From positions 348,384 through 412,383 of the forward strand of contig CAWIHB010000020.1 of the NCBI GenBank assembly GCA_963835775.1: a stretch of 64,000 nucleotides of DNA, read 5' to 3'. Made by a program: the position numbers and the translations under genes. Of the stretch, positions 6,329 through 15,261 are shown in pieces; within the stretch, counting starts at the first letter, position 1; the number at the start of each line of letters is the position of its first letter. The notes beneath the pieces were generated by a model that saw only the letters and a list, made by a program, of their open reading frames with translations, searched no databases and was not told the origin of the DNA. This DNA comes from Palsa-504 sp963835775 (GTDB taxonomy: Bacteria; Actinomycetota; Actinomycetes; Streptosporangiales; Streptosporangiaceae).

Positions 6329-8596
6329 TCATGTAGTGCTCTGGTGTTCTTTGACTGCGTATTGCAGGGTGAGCTTGGTGCCGGGGAAAATCGTGCTGGT
6401 GGCGTTGAGCTGGTCGCATAGGCAGGCCAGGGCGCGGGTACGGCGGGGCGCGGTGAGGGGGTCCAGGCGGACATGCAGGGTCTGGCCGTCTGGGATGATG
6501 TCGCCGCTGGTGGTGAGGGCTTCGCGGATCAGGGCGTACGCCTCGTCGCCGGCGCGTGAGTAGCAGCCGTCCAGGGCACGGGCGAGGATGGTCTCGGCGT
6601 TGTACGCGGCCATCCGGATGGCGTGCGTGATGAGCTTGGTCTCGGTGTCCAGGCGGACCATGCCGGGGTTGTGCTGTGACAGCGCGATCTTGGCGGGGGT
6701 GGCCTTGGCGGCGGCCTGGGCGTCTTGGAGCTTGCGGCGTGCGGTGGCGACCGGGACGTCGAGCTTTGCGAGCATCTGGTTGGTGATGACGACGGCGGGC
6801 TGGCCGGGGGCGGGACTGCGCAGGGCTGTGAGCTTCGCGTCGCGGGCTGCCTCGGCGGCGGTGAGGTCTTTCTTCGCGGTCTTGACGGCGGCGGCGGCTT
6901 TCTTTCTGGCGGGGCTGGGGACCTTGCGGTCCGGGTCCTCGGGGGTGACGGCGTAGGAGTCCAGGGCGTCCAGGGCGAAGTGGGCGCGGCCGTAGCGGAA
7001 GTAGTTCTCCTCCCGCCACCGCGACCCCATCCGGTAGATCACGTCAGCGGCGGCCAGGTCGCCGGCCTGGCGGCTGGTCAGGATGTGGACCTGCCGGCCT
7101 TTGTCGCGCCTGGTGACCTGCCGCAGCTTGACCGTCTTGCCTTTGCGCTCGCCCTTGGTGATGGCCAGCTCTGCCTCCGATTCGGCCAGCTCGTACTCGC
7201 GGGGCCGCCCGTCGTCGCCGGCGTGGCTGACGACGCTGAACTCCTCAGCGGGCAGCTCGGGGATGTCCTTGCCGGCCGTGTTCTTGCGGTAGGTAAGCAG
7301 GTGGAACCCGGCGTGGATGATGTCGGCGAACAGGTCCGGGGACCATCCGCCCCGGTCAAAGCACAACGTGGGCCTGGCGTCCTGCCCTGCGATCTCGCGC
7401 AGCCTGGGCAGCAGCTCCTTGATCTGCGCGGCCAGCGACGATGACGGCTCGGCCATGACGACCAGCAGCGGGTCCCCGGCGCCGTCGGTGACCCAGGTTT
7501 CCTCGGTGGCGGGGCCGGGGAACTTCAGCCGGGCGACGTGCATCTTCTGCACGTCCCGCGTGCCGAAGTACGCCCTGGTGTGCCCGTCGATGTACATGAA
7601 CCCCAGCTCCTCGGGGCGGGCGGCCGCGCGGTGCCGGGCGATCGCCATCTGCAGGTCCGCGGCCTTGCCGGCGGCGGCGAGCTCGGCGATCTTGCGGCGG
7701 ACCGTCTTGACTTCCGGGGCCCGGTCCAGGCCCAGCACGCGGCCTATCGCCGGCGGCGGGACTCTGGTGGCACCCTCGGCGCGGGGCTCGCGCAGCAGCG
7801 CTTGCAGCACCTGGTGCACCAGGACCGTTTCCAGGTGGTAGAACCCGTCGCGGAGCCGCCCGTAGACCTGGCGGGCGCAGGCCAGCAGCCCGGTATCGGC
7901 CAGCGCCGGCAGGGCGAGCAGCAGCCCGGCCAGCGGGTACCGGGCGCCGGGGGTGAACGCTGCCACGGCGCCTTCGCCTAGCAGCCCGAACCTGGCCAGC
8001 GCCCGCTCGCCGTCCCGCGGCACCGGATCCGGCAGCACCGGCAGCACCGGCAGCGCGCCGCCCGGCTCCTCAGCCGGCGGCTGCTCAGCGGATGGCTGCT
8101 CAGCGGGCTCCCCGGCGGCCGGTGCTTCATCTTGCGGGGCCGGCTCCGCGGCGCGCAGCACGCTGCGCACCGATGTTTCTGACACCCCGGCCGCCGCGGC
8201 GATGGCGGCCTTGCGCATCCCCTGCCCGTCCAGCTCCCGGATCTGCGCCACCTTCTGCGGGGTCAGCCGGGAGGGCCGCTGCGGGCCCTTGCGGTCCGGG
8301 ATCAGGGCCGCGACCCCGCCGGCAGCCAGGTCCTTCCGCCACCGCCACAAGGTCAGCGGGATCACCCCGAACGCGGCCGCGACCTGCGTCTGCTTCGCGG
8401 CCTTCAGCTGCCACAGCTGCACCGCCGCCAGCCGCCGCGCCGTCTCGTCCCCCGCGTCCCACGCGAACGTGGCCAGCCCGTGCACCCAGACCACGCCGCC
8501 GCCGTCCGGGCCGTCCACCACGCCGACCCCCGGCGCGAACTCCCTGGCGTTCCCGGGCAGCAGCGGCAATGGCAGCTGGGTCAGCATCCTGGCCAT
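6329..8596 (-). CDS. Large DDE-type transposase
   Basis: A 755-residue transposase. The N-terminus has a helix-turn-helix unit (AAFGVIPLTLWRWRKDLAAG) and a second HTH (MRKAAIAAAAGVSETSVRSV), joined by a Pro/Glu-rich linker (about 170-215) to an RNase-H-like core. Candidate catalytic residues are Asp in FMYIDGHTRAYFG, Asp in TLCFDRGGW and Glu in SRWREENYFRYG, an IS4-like arrangement. A Lys/Ala-rich coiled region follows (ARKKAAAAVKTAKKDLTAAE). The length is unusual for common IS families. The ATG at 8596 has a GGTGGGATC leader. The stop lies 8 bp inside the left inverted repeat. Confidence 0.88.
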   Translation of the reverse strand: MARMLTQLPLPLLPGNAREFAPGVGVVDGPDGGGVVWVHGLATFAWDAGDETARRLAAVQLWQLKAAKQTQVAAAFGVIPLTLWRWRKDLAAGGVAALIPDRKGPQRPSRLTPQKVAQIRELDGQGMRKAAIAAAAGVSETSVRSVLRAAEPAPQDEAPAAGEPAEQPSAEQPPAEEPGGALPVLPVLPDPVPRDGERALARFGLLGEGAVAAFTPGARYPLAGLLLALPALADTGLLACARQVYGRLRDGFYHLETVLVHQVLQALLREPRAEGATRVPPPAIGRVLGLDRAPEVKTVRRKIAELAAAGKAADLQMAIARHRAAARPEELGFMYIDGHTRAYFGTRDVQKMHVARLKFPGPATEETWVTDGAGDPLLVVMAEPSSSLAAQIKELLPRLREIAGQDARPTLCFDRGGWSPDLFADIIHAGFHLLTYRKNTAGKDIPELPAEEFSVVSHAGDDGRPREYELAESEAELAITKGERKGKTVKLRQVTRRDKGRQVHILTSRQAGDLAAADVIYRMGSRWREENYFRYGRAHFALDALDSYAVTPEDPDRKVPSPARKKAAAAVKTAKKDLTAAEAARDAKLTALRSPAPGQPAVVITNQMLAKLDVPVATARRKLQDAQAAAKATPAKIALSQHNPGMVRLDTETKLITHAIRMAAYNAETILARALDGCYSRAGDEAYALIREALTTSGDIIPDGQTLHVRLDPLTAPRRTRALACLCDQLNATSTIFPGTKLTLQYAVKEHQSTT

Positions 8597-8728
8597 GATC
8601 CCACCTCAGTAAGCGGCAGTAAACCTTTCATCTATTTTCGCGGATAACCGGCGCAACGACGCGGAACGGCACGCCAGGAAACATGAAAAAGACCAGGAAG
8701 CCTGGCCTATGACGCTCCGTAAGCGAAC

Positions 8729-8747
8729 CGCTATGTCAGGAGTCCTG
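8729..8747 (-). repeat. IS right inverted repeat
   Basis: On the minus strand this begins CAGGACTCC and continues CTGACATAGCG, matching the left end with a single G/A difference. The second AGTTT copy follows at 8748-8752. Confidence 0.9.
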
Positions 8748-8982
8748 AGTTTGAGGAAGCCCACCTGTCGCCGGTAGTCTTCGTCGAGAGTCTAATCGGT
8801 AACCAGTACTTCGACAAACAGGCTGACGTCGCCCGTTACCGAGAGGCCCTCGAGTACCTGCGCGACTCGGCCCTTAGCCCCCGTGACTCGATCAGGCTGG
8901 TAGCCGAGATGCAGAAGTTCTACGCTAAAGACAAATAGGAAATACTGCATCATCCCGCAATAATAAGGAGCGAAGAAATAAT

Positions 8983-9192
8983 ATGACCATTTATCCATCA
9001 GCCCCCGGGGACCTCAACTGGCGGGTCTCGCGCACCTGCGAGGGAGGCGCGTGCATAACGGTGGCACGCCACGGCAACTCGGTCGTATTCGGTAATACGA
9101 GTCACCCGGGTGGTCCGGTTTACGCTTACACCGGGGCTGAATGGAAAGAGTTCCTGGCCGGCGTCAAGCTTGGTGACTTCGACGACATTTGA
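8983..9192 (+). CDS. DUF397 domain protein
   Basis: A 69-residue protein with the DUF397 pattern: NWRVSRTCEGGACITVARHG, then GNTSHPGGPVYAYTGAEWKE and FLAGVKLGDFD. DUF397 genes are typically next to XRE/DUF5753 regulators and are thought to act with them; in some systems the pair controls development or antibiotic genes. The start at 8983 has AAGGAGCGAAG upstream. It sits 44 bp after the interrupted regulator's end, so insertion may also have silenced it by polarity. Confidence 0.88.
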   Translation: MTIYPSAPGDLNWRVSRTCEGGACITVARHGNSVVFGNTSHPGGPVYAYTGAEWKEFLAGVKLGDFDDI

Positions 9193-9211
9193 GCCTGTCG
9201 AGATATCCGGC

Positions 9212-9249
9212 AGCCCTGAGGGATAGGCTGCGGTCCGTCCCTCAGGGCT
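9212..9249 (+). terminator. Perfect 12-bp hairpin terminator after DUF397 gene
   Basis: AGCCCTGAGGGA (9212-9223) pairs with TCCCTCAGGGCT (9238-9249) around a 14-nt loop, followed by GTTGCATT. It ends the regulator/DUF397 unit. Confidence 0.7.
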
Positions 9250-9384
9250 GTTGCATTCAAGGACAGCGGCCACACCTAACACACTCGGCCCATTAGTGGC
9301 CCCCAAAGTTGACAAGGGTCTAAACCACATGTTTCGCTCGTGCGACAAGCCCTGAAGTCAAATGAGAGCTAGGTGGGGAACAGT

Positions 9385-9585
9385 ATGCCCGACGGGTCGA
9401 GTGGCGAACTGGTGTGGCATAGAGGCACATGTGACGGCGGTGCATGTGTCGAGGTGGCGATGACCGGCGACGCCGTGATGGTGCGCAGCTCGGCGCATCC
9501 GGACGGCACGCCCGTCGCCCTCAGCCGCGACGAGTGGGAGGCATTCCTCGCCGGGGTGAAGGAAGGGGCCTTCGACCTGCTCTAG
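9385..9585 (+). CDS. Second DUF397 domain protein
   Basis: A DUF397 paralogue (LVWHRGTCDGGACVEVAMTG, RSSAHPDGTPVALSRDEWEA, FLAGVKEGAFDLL). ATG 9385 has AGGTGGGG upstream with good spacing, giving 66 aa; a GTG at 9373 would add MGNS. It is separated from the first copy by a terminator, so it is probably transcribed independently. No second XRE partner is seen beside it. Confidence 0.85.
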   Translation: MPDGSSGELVWHRGTCDGGACVEVAMTGDAVMVRSSAHPDGTPVALSRDEWEAFLAGVKEGAFDLL

Positions 9586-9632
9586 CAGTACACAGGACGC
9601 TAATCCGGTGCCAGGCAGGCCGGCCCGGGACA

Positions 9633-9722
9633 CTGGTCGAGGACCAGTTCCGGGACGTGCTCACGGCACGGCAACGGGCGCTGGGGCCGGATCACCCGGA
9701 TACGCGGGCGGCCGCTGGGTAG
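9633..9722 (+). pseudogene. TPR-repeat protein fragment
   Basis: Thirty codons read LVEDQFRDVLTARQRALGPD then HPDTRAAAG and a stop. This is the signature of the 42-residue TPR_10/TPR_12 units in actinobacterial NB-ARC/TPR proteins (A...FRDVL.ARQRVLGPDHPDTL). Only about two thirds of one repeat remains, with no start. It is another remnant in this eroded stretch. Confidence 0.6.
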
Positions 9723-9752
9723 ATCGCCGAGTCGCAATCTGGCCAAGGCTAA

Positions 9753-10754
9753 CTAACGGTGCACTTGCCGCTCGTCCTCAGCGGAAACAGCCGGGCGGGC
9801 ATGTCCGTCCGGCCCGTAGTAGGGCGGGTCGAGCACCGTGACGGTGAGTTCGCCACCTGGGGCAGGGGGCTTGTCTGGCAGTCGGCAGGTGATGGCCGAC
9901 TCGCCGATCCGCAGGTCGGCCTCCCAGCCGGCGCCGGCGGGTCGGCTGGCGATGACCGTACCGGCCAGCACGAGGCCGCGGTCGCTGAAGGCGCCGGGTA
10001 TCACCCGTTCGGGGTGGACGCCGGCTACCGTCTCGCCGTCCGGCACGAAGCCCAGGTAGCCGATCAGTTCGGCCACGCGGCGGGAGGCGGGGCGCAGGAC
10101 CACCTCATCGGGCGCGCCGATCTGGAGCAGCTCGCCGCGGTCGAGGATGGCGAGGTGATCGGCGAAAGCCTGGGCGTCGGCGAGTTCGTGGGTGACCAGG
10201 ACGGCCGGGATGGAGCGCTCGGCGACCAGGGAGCTCACCAGGTCGGTGAGGGTCCGGCGCAGGCTGGCGTCCAGGCCGGTGTAGGGCTCGTCGAGCAGCA
10301 GGACGTCGCAGTGGGCGAGCAGCAGGCGGCCCAGGGCGACCCGGTGGGCCTGGCCGCCGGACAGGCGGGCGGGCATGGCGGACAGCAGGCTCCCGATGCC
10401 GAGCAGCGAGGCCAGGGACGCCAGTTCAGCGGCCGAGGGCGACGCGGTGGGGGCGTAGCAGAGATTGTCCCGCACCGACAGGTGGGGGAACAGGCCGGGG
10501 TTCTGGCGGAGCAGCCCGACCCGGCGCTGCCAGGGCGGTACGGCGGAGACCGGGGGAGAGGTCGAGGTCAGTACCCGGCCGGCCAGCTCGATCCGGGCGC
10601 GCCGCGGCTCGACCAGGCCCGCGATGGCCTCGAGCACCGTGGTCTTGCCTGCCCCGGAAGGGCCGAACAAGGCGAGCCGCTCGCCGGGGGCTACCTGCAG
10701 TGCGGCGCGCACGGTGAATTCGCTGCGGTCAACCTCGACGTCGGCGTCCAGCAC
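9753..10754 (-). CDS. ABC importer ATP-binding protein, molybdate/tungstate (ModC/WtpC) type
   Basis: A 333-residue ATPase. It has Walker A GPSGAGKTT (near residue 32), Q-loop LLRQNPGLFPH, signature LSGGQAHRV, Walker B VLLLDEPYTGLD and H-loop LVTHE. A C-terminal regulatory region of about 110 residues (HPERVIPGAFSDRGLVLAGT and after) is consistent with MOP/TOBE-like domains of Mod/Wtp ATPases. Its start overlaps the permease end by 26 bp. With the upstream permease and binding protein it forms a complete oxyanion importer. Tungstate, molybdate or another oxyanion cannot be separated from sequence. Confidence 0.8.
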   Translation of the reverse strand: MLDADVEVDRSEFTVRAALQVAPGERLALFGPSGAGKTTVLEAIAGLVEPRRARIELAGRVLTSTSPPVSAVPPWQRRVGLLRQNPGLFPHLSVRDNLCYAPTASPSAAELASLASLLGIGSLLSAMPARLSGGQAHRVALGRLLLAHCDVLLLDEPYTGLDASLRRTLTDLVSSLVAERSIPAVLVTHELADAQAFADHLAILDRGELLQIGAPDEVVLRPASRRVAELIGYLGFVPDGETVAGVHPERVIPGAFSDRGLVLAGTVIASRPAGAGWEADLRIGESAITCRLPDKPPAPGGELTVTVLDPPYYGPDGHARPAVSAEDERQVHR

Positions 10755-11628
10755 GCGCGCTCCATATGTAAGCGGCCAGGGGCAGCGGTAGGGCGACTAC
10801 CAGCAGGACCAGCGCGTACGGCAGCGCGGAGGGCAGTCCGGTCTCCTGCAGCGTCGTATATATCTGCAACGGTATCCCCATCGGGTGGTAGGCGATGATG
10901 ATCACCGCCCCGAAAGCGCCCATCGCCCTGGCCCAGGCGATCGACAAGGCCATGGCCAGCCCCGGCGCGGCCAGCGGCAGCGTCACCCGGCGGAAGACCC
11001 GCCGCGGCCGGTCACCGAGCAGCCCGGCCTGCTGCTCGAGCTGCGGCTCGACGCTGGCGAAGGCCGCCTGCGCGCCGAGCACGTAGTACGGCGCTGACTC
11101 GTAGACCTCCGCGATGACCAGGGCCAGGAAGGTGTTGGTCGCGGACTGGTTGAAGTGTCCGAGCAGTTCGCCTATCGGCGTGTAGGGACCGACCATGAAG
11201 ACCAGCAGCAGACCGATGACCAGCGGCGGCAGCAGCAGGCTACACAGCACGCCGGTCTCCCAGACCCGCGGGAACGGCAGTTTCCCCCGGGCCAGCATCC
11301 AGGCCAGCGGGGTGCAGACGACCAGGAGCACGCCCAGGGTGACCAGCCCGGATTCCACCGAGACCAGGAGCGGAACCAGCGCACCCGGGGCCGTCAGGGA
11401 GCTGACGATGGCGCTCCACGACAGGTTTGACAGCAAGGCGATCACGGGGCCGAGCAAGGCCAGCCACACAATGCCCGCGCCGGCCACAGAGACGACGGTG
11501 GACGCCGAACGGAGCCGCAACTGGCCCCTCGCGAACCGTCCCCGTCCCGCCGGGCGGCGCGGTCCCGGGATTCCTTCCCCCTGGACCGCGCCGCCAGCGG
11601 CTGCCGCGGGGCTAGCCGCCCAGCTCAC
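10729..11628 (-). CDS. ABC importer permease, ModB/WtpB type
   Basis: A 299-residue membrane protein with about six hydrophobic segments after a basic, Pro/Arg-rich N-terminus. The EAA-type cytoplasmic loop reads LLGDRPRRVFRRVTLPLAAP, and GAFGAVIIIAYHPMGIPLQIY is typical of molybdate/tungstate permeases (E/GFG...). Its start overlaps the binding-protein gene by 17 bp. The middle gene of the three-gene operon. Confidence 0.82.
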   Translation of the reverse strand: MSWAASPAAAAGGAVQGEGIPGPRRPAGRGRFARGQLRLRSASTVVSVAGAGIVWLALLGPVIALLSNLSWSAIVSSLTAPGALVPLLVSVESGLVTLGVLLVVCTPLAWMLARGKLPFPRVWETGVLCSLLLPPLVIGLLLVFMVGPYTPIGELLGHFNQSATNTFLALVIAEVYESAPYYVLGAQAAFASVEPQLEQQAGLLGDRPRRVFRRVTLPLAAPGLAMALSIAWARAMGAFGAVIIIAYHPMGIPLQIYTTLQETGLPSALPYALVLLVVALPLPLAAYIWSARAGRRRRG

Positions 11629-12661
11629 TCGAAATCGCGGCGGGGACTGAGCTTGTCGACCCGGTTAGCGTCGGGGTGAGCACGGTGAATCCGCCTGCTT
11701 TGTACAGGGCCAGGCCTGCCGGCGACAGCGTGTACTTGACGAACGCGACCCCGGCATCGGTGGGCTTGCCGATGCTGGTGATGTCGATGACCTGCGGCGA
11801 GCCGGATTTGGTCGTGCCGTTGGCCAGCTTAACCGTCGCCGTCTTATATAGGCTCGCGTACTGCGAGCAGCAGAGGTTGATCTGCGGCACCAGCGGGATG
11901 TAGGCCAGGTGCAGCTCGATCGCCTGGGTGACGAACGCGCTCGAGGCGTCAAGCTGTCCCGACTCCAGCGTCGAGTCCAGCGAGGACTCGGCGTAGATCT
12001 GCGACGACGAGGCCGTGCCGAAGTCCGTGGTGCCCAGGATCTTGGCGACCGTGTCCGACGGCAGGTGGTAGTAGGCCTGGGCGAGCTCGAGCATGTAGAT
12101 GAAGTCCCGGCCCTGCGGGTCGACGTTGGGGTCGGTGCGGCCGAGCTTCAGACCTGGCGTCTGCAGCAGGGTGAACAGGCTGGACAGCGGCTTGCTGCCG
12201 TCGGCAATGGCCTTGAACTGGCTGGCGTACTTGCTCTTGGGGTTGTACGCCACGACCATCGAGGTACCCGCGTACTGGATGTACCAGTTCGTGAACTTGG
12301 GCTCGAGCGGGGTGATGTTGTCACTGCCCACGCTCTGGAAGACGTTCGGGTGGATCTCGCCGGCGGCGATGTCAGACTCCAGGGTGCCAGAGGCATTAGC
12401 GTAGCCCGAGTAGCTGTACCCGGTGGCCGTCTTGAAAGCCGGGGCGACGACCTTCTCATTGAGGAACGTCAGCGAGGACGCATAGGCGACGCTGGCGGTG
12501 CCGGACACTGCGGGCGTACTCGACGAACTGGCGCTGGACGACGCCGAGGTCGAGGTCGAGGTCGAACTCGACGAGCTGCTGCTGCACCCGGCGGCGGCCA
12601 GCCCGGTGCACGCTATGGCCAGCAGAGCTACGACGTGCGCTCTTTTCTTCGCGAGGATCAT
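11612..12661 (-). CDS. Molybdate/tungstate-type substrate-binding lipoprotein (ModA/WtpA-like)
   Basis: A 349-residue lipoprotein when started at ATG 12661. It has a basic N-terminus (MILAKKRAH), a hydrophobic stretch and lipobox LAAAGC with Cys26, then a Ser/Thr-rich linker. Motifs ASLTFLNEKVVAPAFKTATG and KLGRTDPNVDPQGRDFIYML match the ModA/WtpA pattern (GR.DPN.DP.G), in which Ser, Asp and Glu residues bind the oxyanion. The frame is open to 13003, but the upstream part has no protein character. It is the first gene of the importer operon. Confidence 0.82.
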   Translation of the reverse strand: MILAKKRAHVVALLAIACTGLAAAGCSSSSSSSTSTSTSASSSASSSSTPAVSGTASVAYASSLTFLNEKVVAPAFKTATGYSYSGYANASGTLESDIAAGEIHPNVFQSVGSDNITPLEPKFTNWYIQYAGTSMVVAYNPKSKYASQFKAIADGSKPLSSLFTLLQTPGLKLGRTDPNVDPQGRDFIYMLELAQAYYHLPSDTVAKILGTTDFGTASSSQIYAESSLDSTLESGQLDASSAFVTQAIELHLAYIPLVPQINLCCSQYASLYKTATVKLANGTTKSGSPQVIDITSIGKPTDAGVAFVKYTLSPAGLALYKAGGFTVLTPTLTGSTSSVPAAISSELGG

Positions 12662-13106
12662 TCCCCGAACATTGCCACTGATGGTTGCGCGGCGCAAGAA
12701 ACCGCGACATGCCTGTAATGGGCGGGTCGCGATTTTCCGGCTTGGCGGCGCTTCGCACCCGGTGCTAGCCCCTTGGCAGTGAATCGGCCCTGGGGCATTG
12801 TTGACCGGTGAGCACCCCCGATGCCCCGTCTTCGCCCCGACCGGGCTGCGACCGGGGGCCGGACCGTGCAACCACGGCCCGTTCGGCATAGATAAGAAGG
12901 GAAGGGCTCGCCATGGCCCGCAGGACCAGCCCGCCAAGCTGCGCCTCATCGTCAGCGTCGCACGCGACGTCTGGGGCGACTGAGGCGAGCACCGGCGGCG
13001 CACGGTAAATCGTTAGCTGGGAGCCGGAGGGCGCTCACATACTGGTGCTCTGGGACCGGGCTGCCGCGTCCGGTCCGCCGCAGCCGGGCGGAGGGAGTGC
13101 CCCACG
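12662..13106. other. Divergent intergenic region
   Basis: A 445-bp gap between the oxyanion importer (minus) and the exporter-type ABC gene (plus). A short plus-strand frame ending at 12983 with DQPAKLRLIVSVARDVWGD looks mildly protein-like and could be a gene scrap, but I cannot identify it. The segment ACCACGGCCCGTTC (near 12870) recurs near 31521 and, in part, near 47350. I see no riboswitch or RNA gene. Confidence 0.4.
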
Positions 13107-15164
13107 GTGCGGATCAGGGCTCGCCGGGACGACCCGGAGGATACGGCCAGGGCACCGGGCGACGAGCTCACGGCCGAACTGACCACCGAGTACTGGGACG
13201 CCTACGACCGGCGGCTGGCCGAGACGAGCTTCCTGGCCATGGCCCGTCAGCTGCCCAAGCTCATCGGGCAGGCCATCAGGCTGGGCTGGGCGGCCAACCG
13301 CCGCGACACGGTCGCCACGATCGGGCTGAACCTGGTCTCCGGCGTGCTGACCGGGTTCGCGCTGCTGGCCACCACCGGGGTGCTCGAGGCGCTGTTCGCG
13401 GCGGGTCCCACTCCGCAGCGGGTCCGGGCCGCGCTGCCTTCGCTGATCCTGGTGGGCGCGGCGGTGGCGGCCCGGGCCGGGCTGCAGGCCGCGGCGGGGT
13501 GGGCGCAGGCCCGGCTGGAGCCGCAGGCGAACCGGGTGGTAGAGATCCGGCTGTTCGACCTGACCAGCCGGGTCGAGCTGTCGGCCTTCGATGACTCGGC
13601 GTTCTACGACGCCATGGAGCGCGCCCGCGACCGGGGCCTGTATGCCGCGCCCCGGGTGCTGACCAACGTGCTCAACTGCGTGACCGGGGTGGCCGGGATC
13701 GTCTCGGCCGCGTTGGTGGTGGCGGTGCTCCAGCCGGTACTGCTCGTGCTGCTGCTGCTGGCCGAACTGCCCGGGGGCTGGGCCGCGGTGCGGTCGGCCC
13801 GGATCGGGTACGTAACGAACTTCGCGCTGGTCGACAGCATGCGCAGGAAGTGGATCCTGGCCGACCTGCTGGCCGACCGCCGCACCGCGGCCGAGGTGCG
13901 GTCATTCACGCTGCGGGATTTCATCCTGGCCCGGGTGGCCCGGCTGGCCGGGTACGCGCAGGAGGCTCACCTGCAGGCCGCCCGCCGCCAGGCCAGCACA
14001 CAGGTGATCGCCTCGGCAGCGGGGGGCGTGGCTACCGCCGGGGTATACACCGCGCTGGGGGTCCTGCTGGCCGTCGGGGCCATCCCGCTGGCCGTGGCCG
14101 GCACCGCCGTGCTGGCCATCCGGTCCGCGCAGGCGTCGCTGGCCACGCTGCTTTACGCGGTGAACCAGACCTATGAGGAAGGCCTGTACTTCTCCGACTA
14201 CCTGGCGTTCTGCGCCGATGCGGCCCGGCGGATCGCGCCGCCAGGCCGCCAGGCCGCACCGGAGGCGTTCGGCCGCATCGCGGCGGACCGGATCACGTTC
14301 GCCTACCCGGGCGCCGCCCGCCCGGCCCTGTCCGAGGTCAGCGTCGAGATCCGCCAGGGCGAGGTGGTGGCGCTGGTGGGCGAGAACGGCTCGGGGAAGA
14401 CCACGCTGGCCAAGGTGCTGGCCGGCCTGTACCGGCCGCAGAGCGGCACGGTGTGCTGGGACGGGACCGACATCAGCGACGTCGATGCCGAGCCGCTGCG
14501 CGAGCGCATCGCGGTCATCGCCCAGGACCACGCCAACTGGCCGCTGACGGTGCGCCACAACATCGTCATGGGCCGCGGCGCGGATCCCTCGCTGCTGGCC
14601 CGGTCGGCGGCCGCGTCCGGGGCGGACACCGTGATCACCACGCTGTCGCAGGGCTACGACACCCTGCTCGACCGTCACTTCAAGGACGGCGCCGAGCTGT
14701 CCGGGGGGCAGTGGCAGCGGATCGCCGCCGCCCGCGGCTTCTACCGGACCGCCCCGCTGCTGATCATGGACGAGCCCACCGCCGCGCTGGACGCGCGGGC
14801 CGAGTATGCCCTGTTCACGTCCATCCCCGTGCACGCCAAGGACCGCAGCGTGCTGCTGATCACGCACCGGCTGGCCAGCGTCAGGCACGCCGACCGGATT
14901 TACGTGCTGCACGAGGGCCGGGTCATCGAGCAGGGCACGCACGCCGATCTGATCGCGCTGGACGGCCAGTACGCCGAGCTGTTCAACCTGCAGGCCTCCC
15001 AGTATGTGATGGGAGGCGCGTTACAGCCGCAGCCACGCCGGCCGGGGTGGCAACCGGGGCTTCAGCCTGCTGCTGTCAGGAGGCCTCTTCCTGCGGTTAT
15101 CCAGGAAGACGCGGGGCCAGCACCGGCCTGGCGACGGGCCGCAGGATTCTGGGCGGCGTCATGA
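13107..15164 (+). CDS. Exporter-type ABC transporter, fused membrane and ATPase domains
   Basis: A 685-residue half-transporter. After a charged N-terminus, about residues 60-360 form a six-helix ABC_membrane-type domain (LLATTGVLEALFAAG; GVATAGVYTALGVLLAVGAI). From about 390 comes an ATPase with Walker A GENGSGKTT, Q-loop VIAQDHANW, signature LSGGQWQRI, Walker B LLIMDEPTAALD and H-loop ITHRLAS. The pattern resembles peptide/lantibiotic exporters and MsbA-like half-transporters. After QASQYV there is an unusual Pro/Arg-rich tail of about 50 residues. GTG 13107 follows GGAGGG. No peptide precursor or peptidase is visible beside it, so the cargo is unknown. Confidence 0.82.
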   Translation: MRIRARRDDPEDTARAPGDELTAELTTEYWDAYDRRLAETSFLAMARQLPKLIGQAIRLGWAANRRDTVATIGLNLVSGVLTGFALLATTGVLEALFAAGPTPQRVRAALPSLILVGAAVAARAGLQAAAGWAQARLEPQANRVVEIRLFDLTSRVELSAFDDSAFYDAMERARDRGLYAAPRVLTNVLNCVTGVAGIVSAALVVAVLQPVLLVLLLLAELPGGWAAVRSARIGYVTNFALVDSMRRKWILADLLADRRTAAEVRSFTLRDFILARVARLAGYAQEAHLQAARRQASTQVIASAAGGVATAGVYTALGVLLAVGAIPLAVAGTAVLAIRSAQASLATLLYAVNQTYEEGLYFSDYLAFCADAARRIAPPGRQAAPEAFGRIAADRITFAYPGAARPALSEVSVEIRQGEVVALVGENGSGKTTLAKVLAGLYRPQSGTVCWDGTDISDVDAEPLRERIAVIAQDHANWPLTVRHNIVMGRGADPSLLARSAAASGADTVITTLSQGYDTLLDRHFKDGAELSGGQWQRIAAARGFYRTAPLLIMDEPTAALDARAEYALFTSIPVHAKDRSVLLITHRLASVRHADRIYVLHEGRVIEQGTHADLIALDGQYAELFNLQASQYVMGGALQPQPRRPGWQPGLQPAAVRRPLPAVIQEDAGPAPAWRRAAGFWAAS

Positions 15165-15261
15165 TTTTTCCAGTATGCCCTAGGTTCAGCGGCCCGCAAG
15201 CCAGACCGCGCGCCGCCCGCCCGGTTCGGGCCGACCGGGCCGGATCTGCCATGGTGTTGTC

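Larger units (their letters stand above)
6303..8747 (-). mobile_element. 2,445-bp insertion sequence with 19-bp IRs and 5-bp target duplication
   Basis: The ends are inverted repeats: left CAGGGCTCCTGACATAGCG (6303-6321), and right, read inward, CAGGACTCCTGACATAGCG (18 of 19 identical). The element is flanked by direct repeats AGTTT at 6298-6302 and 8748-8752, the 5-bp target duplication. It holds one large transposase gene on the minus strand. The near-identical ends, clean duplication and intact transposase suggest recent insertion. I cannot assign the IS family with confidence. Confidence 0.92.
5634..8938 (+). pseudogene. XRE-family regulator (HTH + DUF5753), split by an insertion sequence
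   Basis: GTG 5634 follows AGGGAG. The N-terminal HTH (GKRLRELRNQHELTVEDVAE, then AAKISRLETG) and most of the DUF5753 ligand-type domain are encoded up to 6302. An insertion sequence then intervenes, and the reading resumes exactly in frame at 8753 (EEAHLSPVVFVESL...ALSPRDSIRLVAEMQKFYAKDK) to TAG 8938. Removing the element and one AGTTT copy restores 284 residues, normal for this family. The interrupted 5' part would end QGS after reading into the element. Such regulators are usually paired with DUF397 proteins, two of which follow. AT-richer codons than its neighbours hint at separate ancestry. Confidence 0.88.

Noticed and set aside
12662..13106. Molybdenum-cofactor or other riboswitch before the oxyanion importer
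   Set aside because: I could not find the conserved stem architecture; only GC-rich sequence with no convincing fold.
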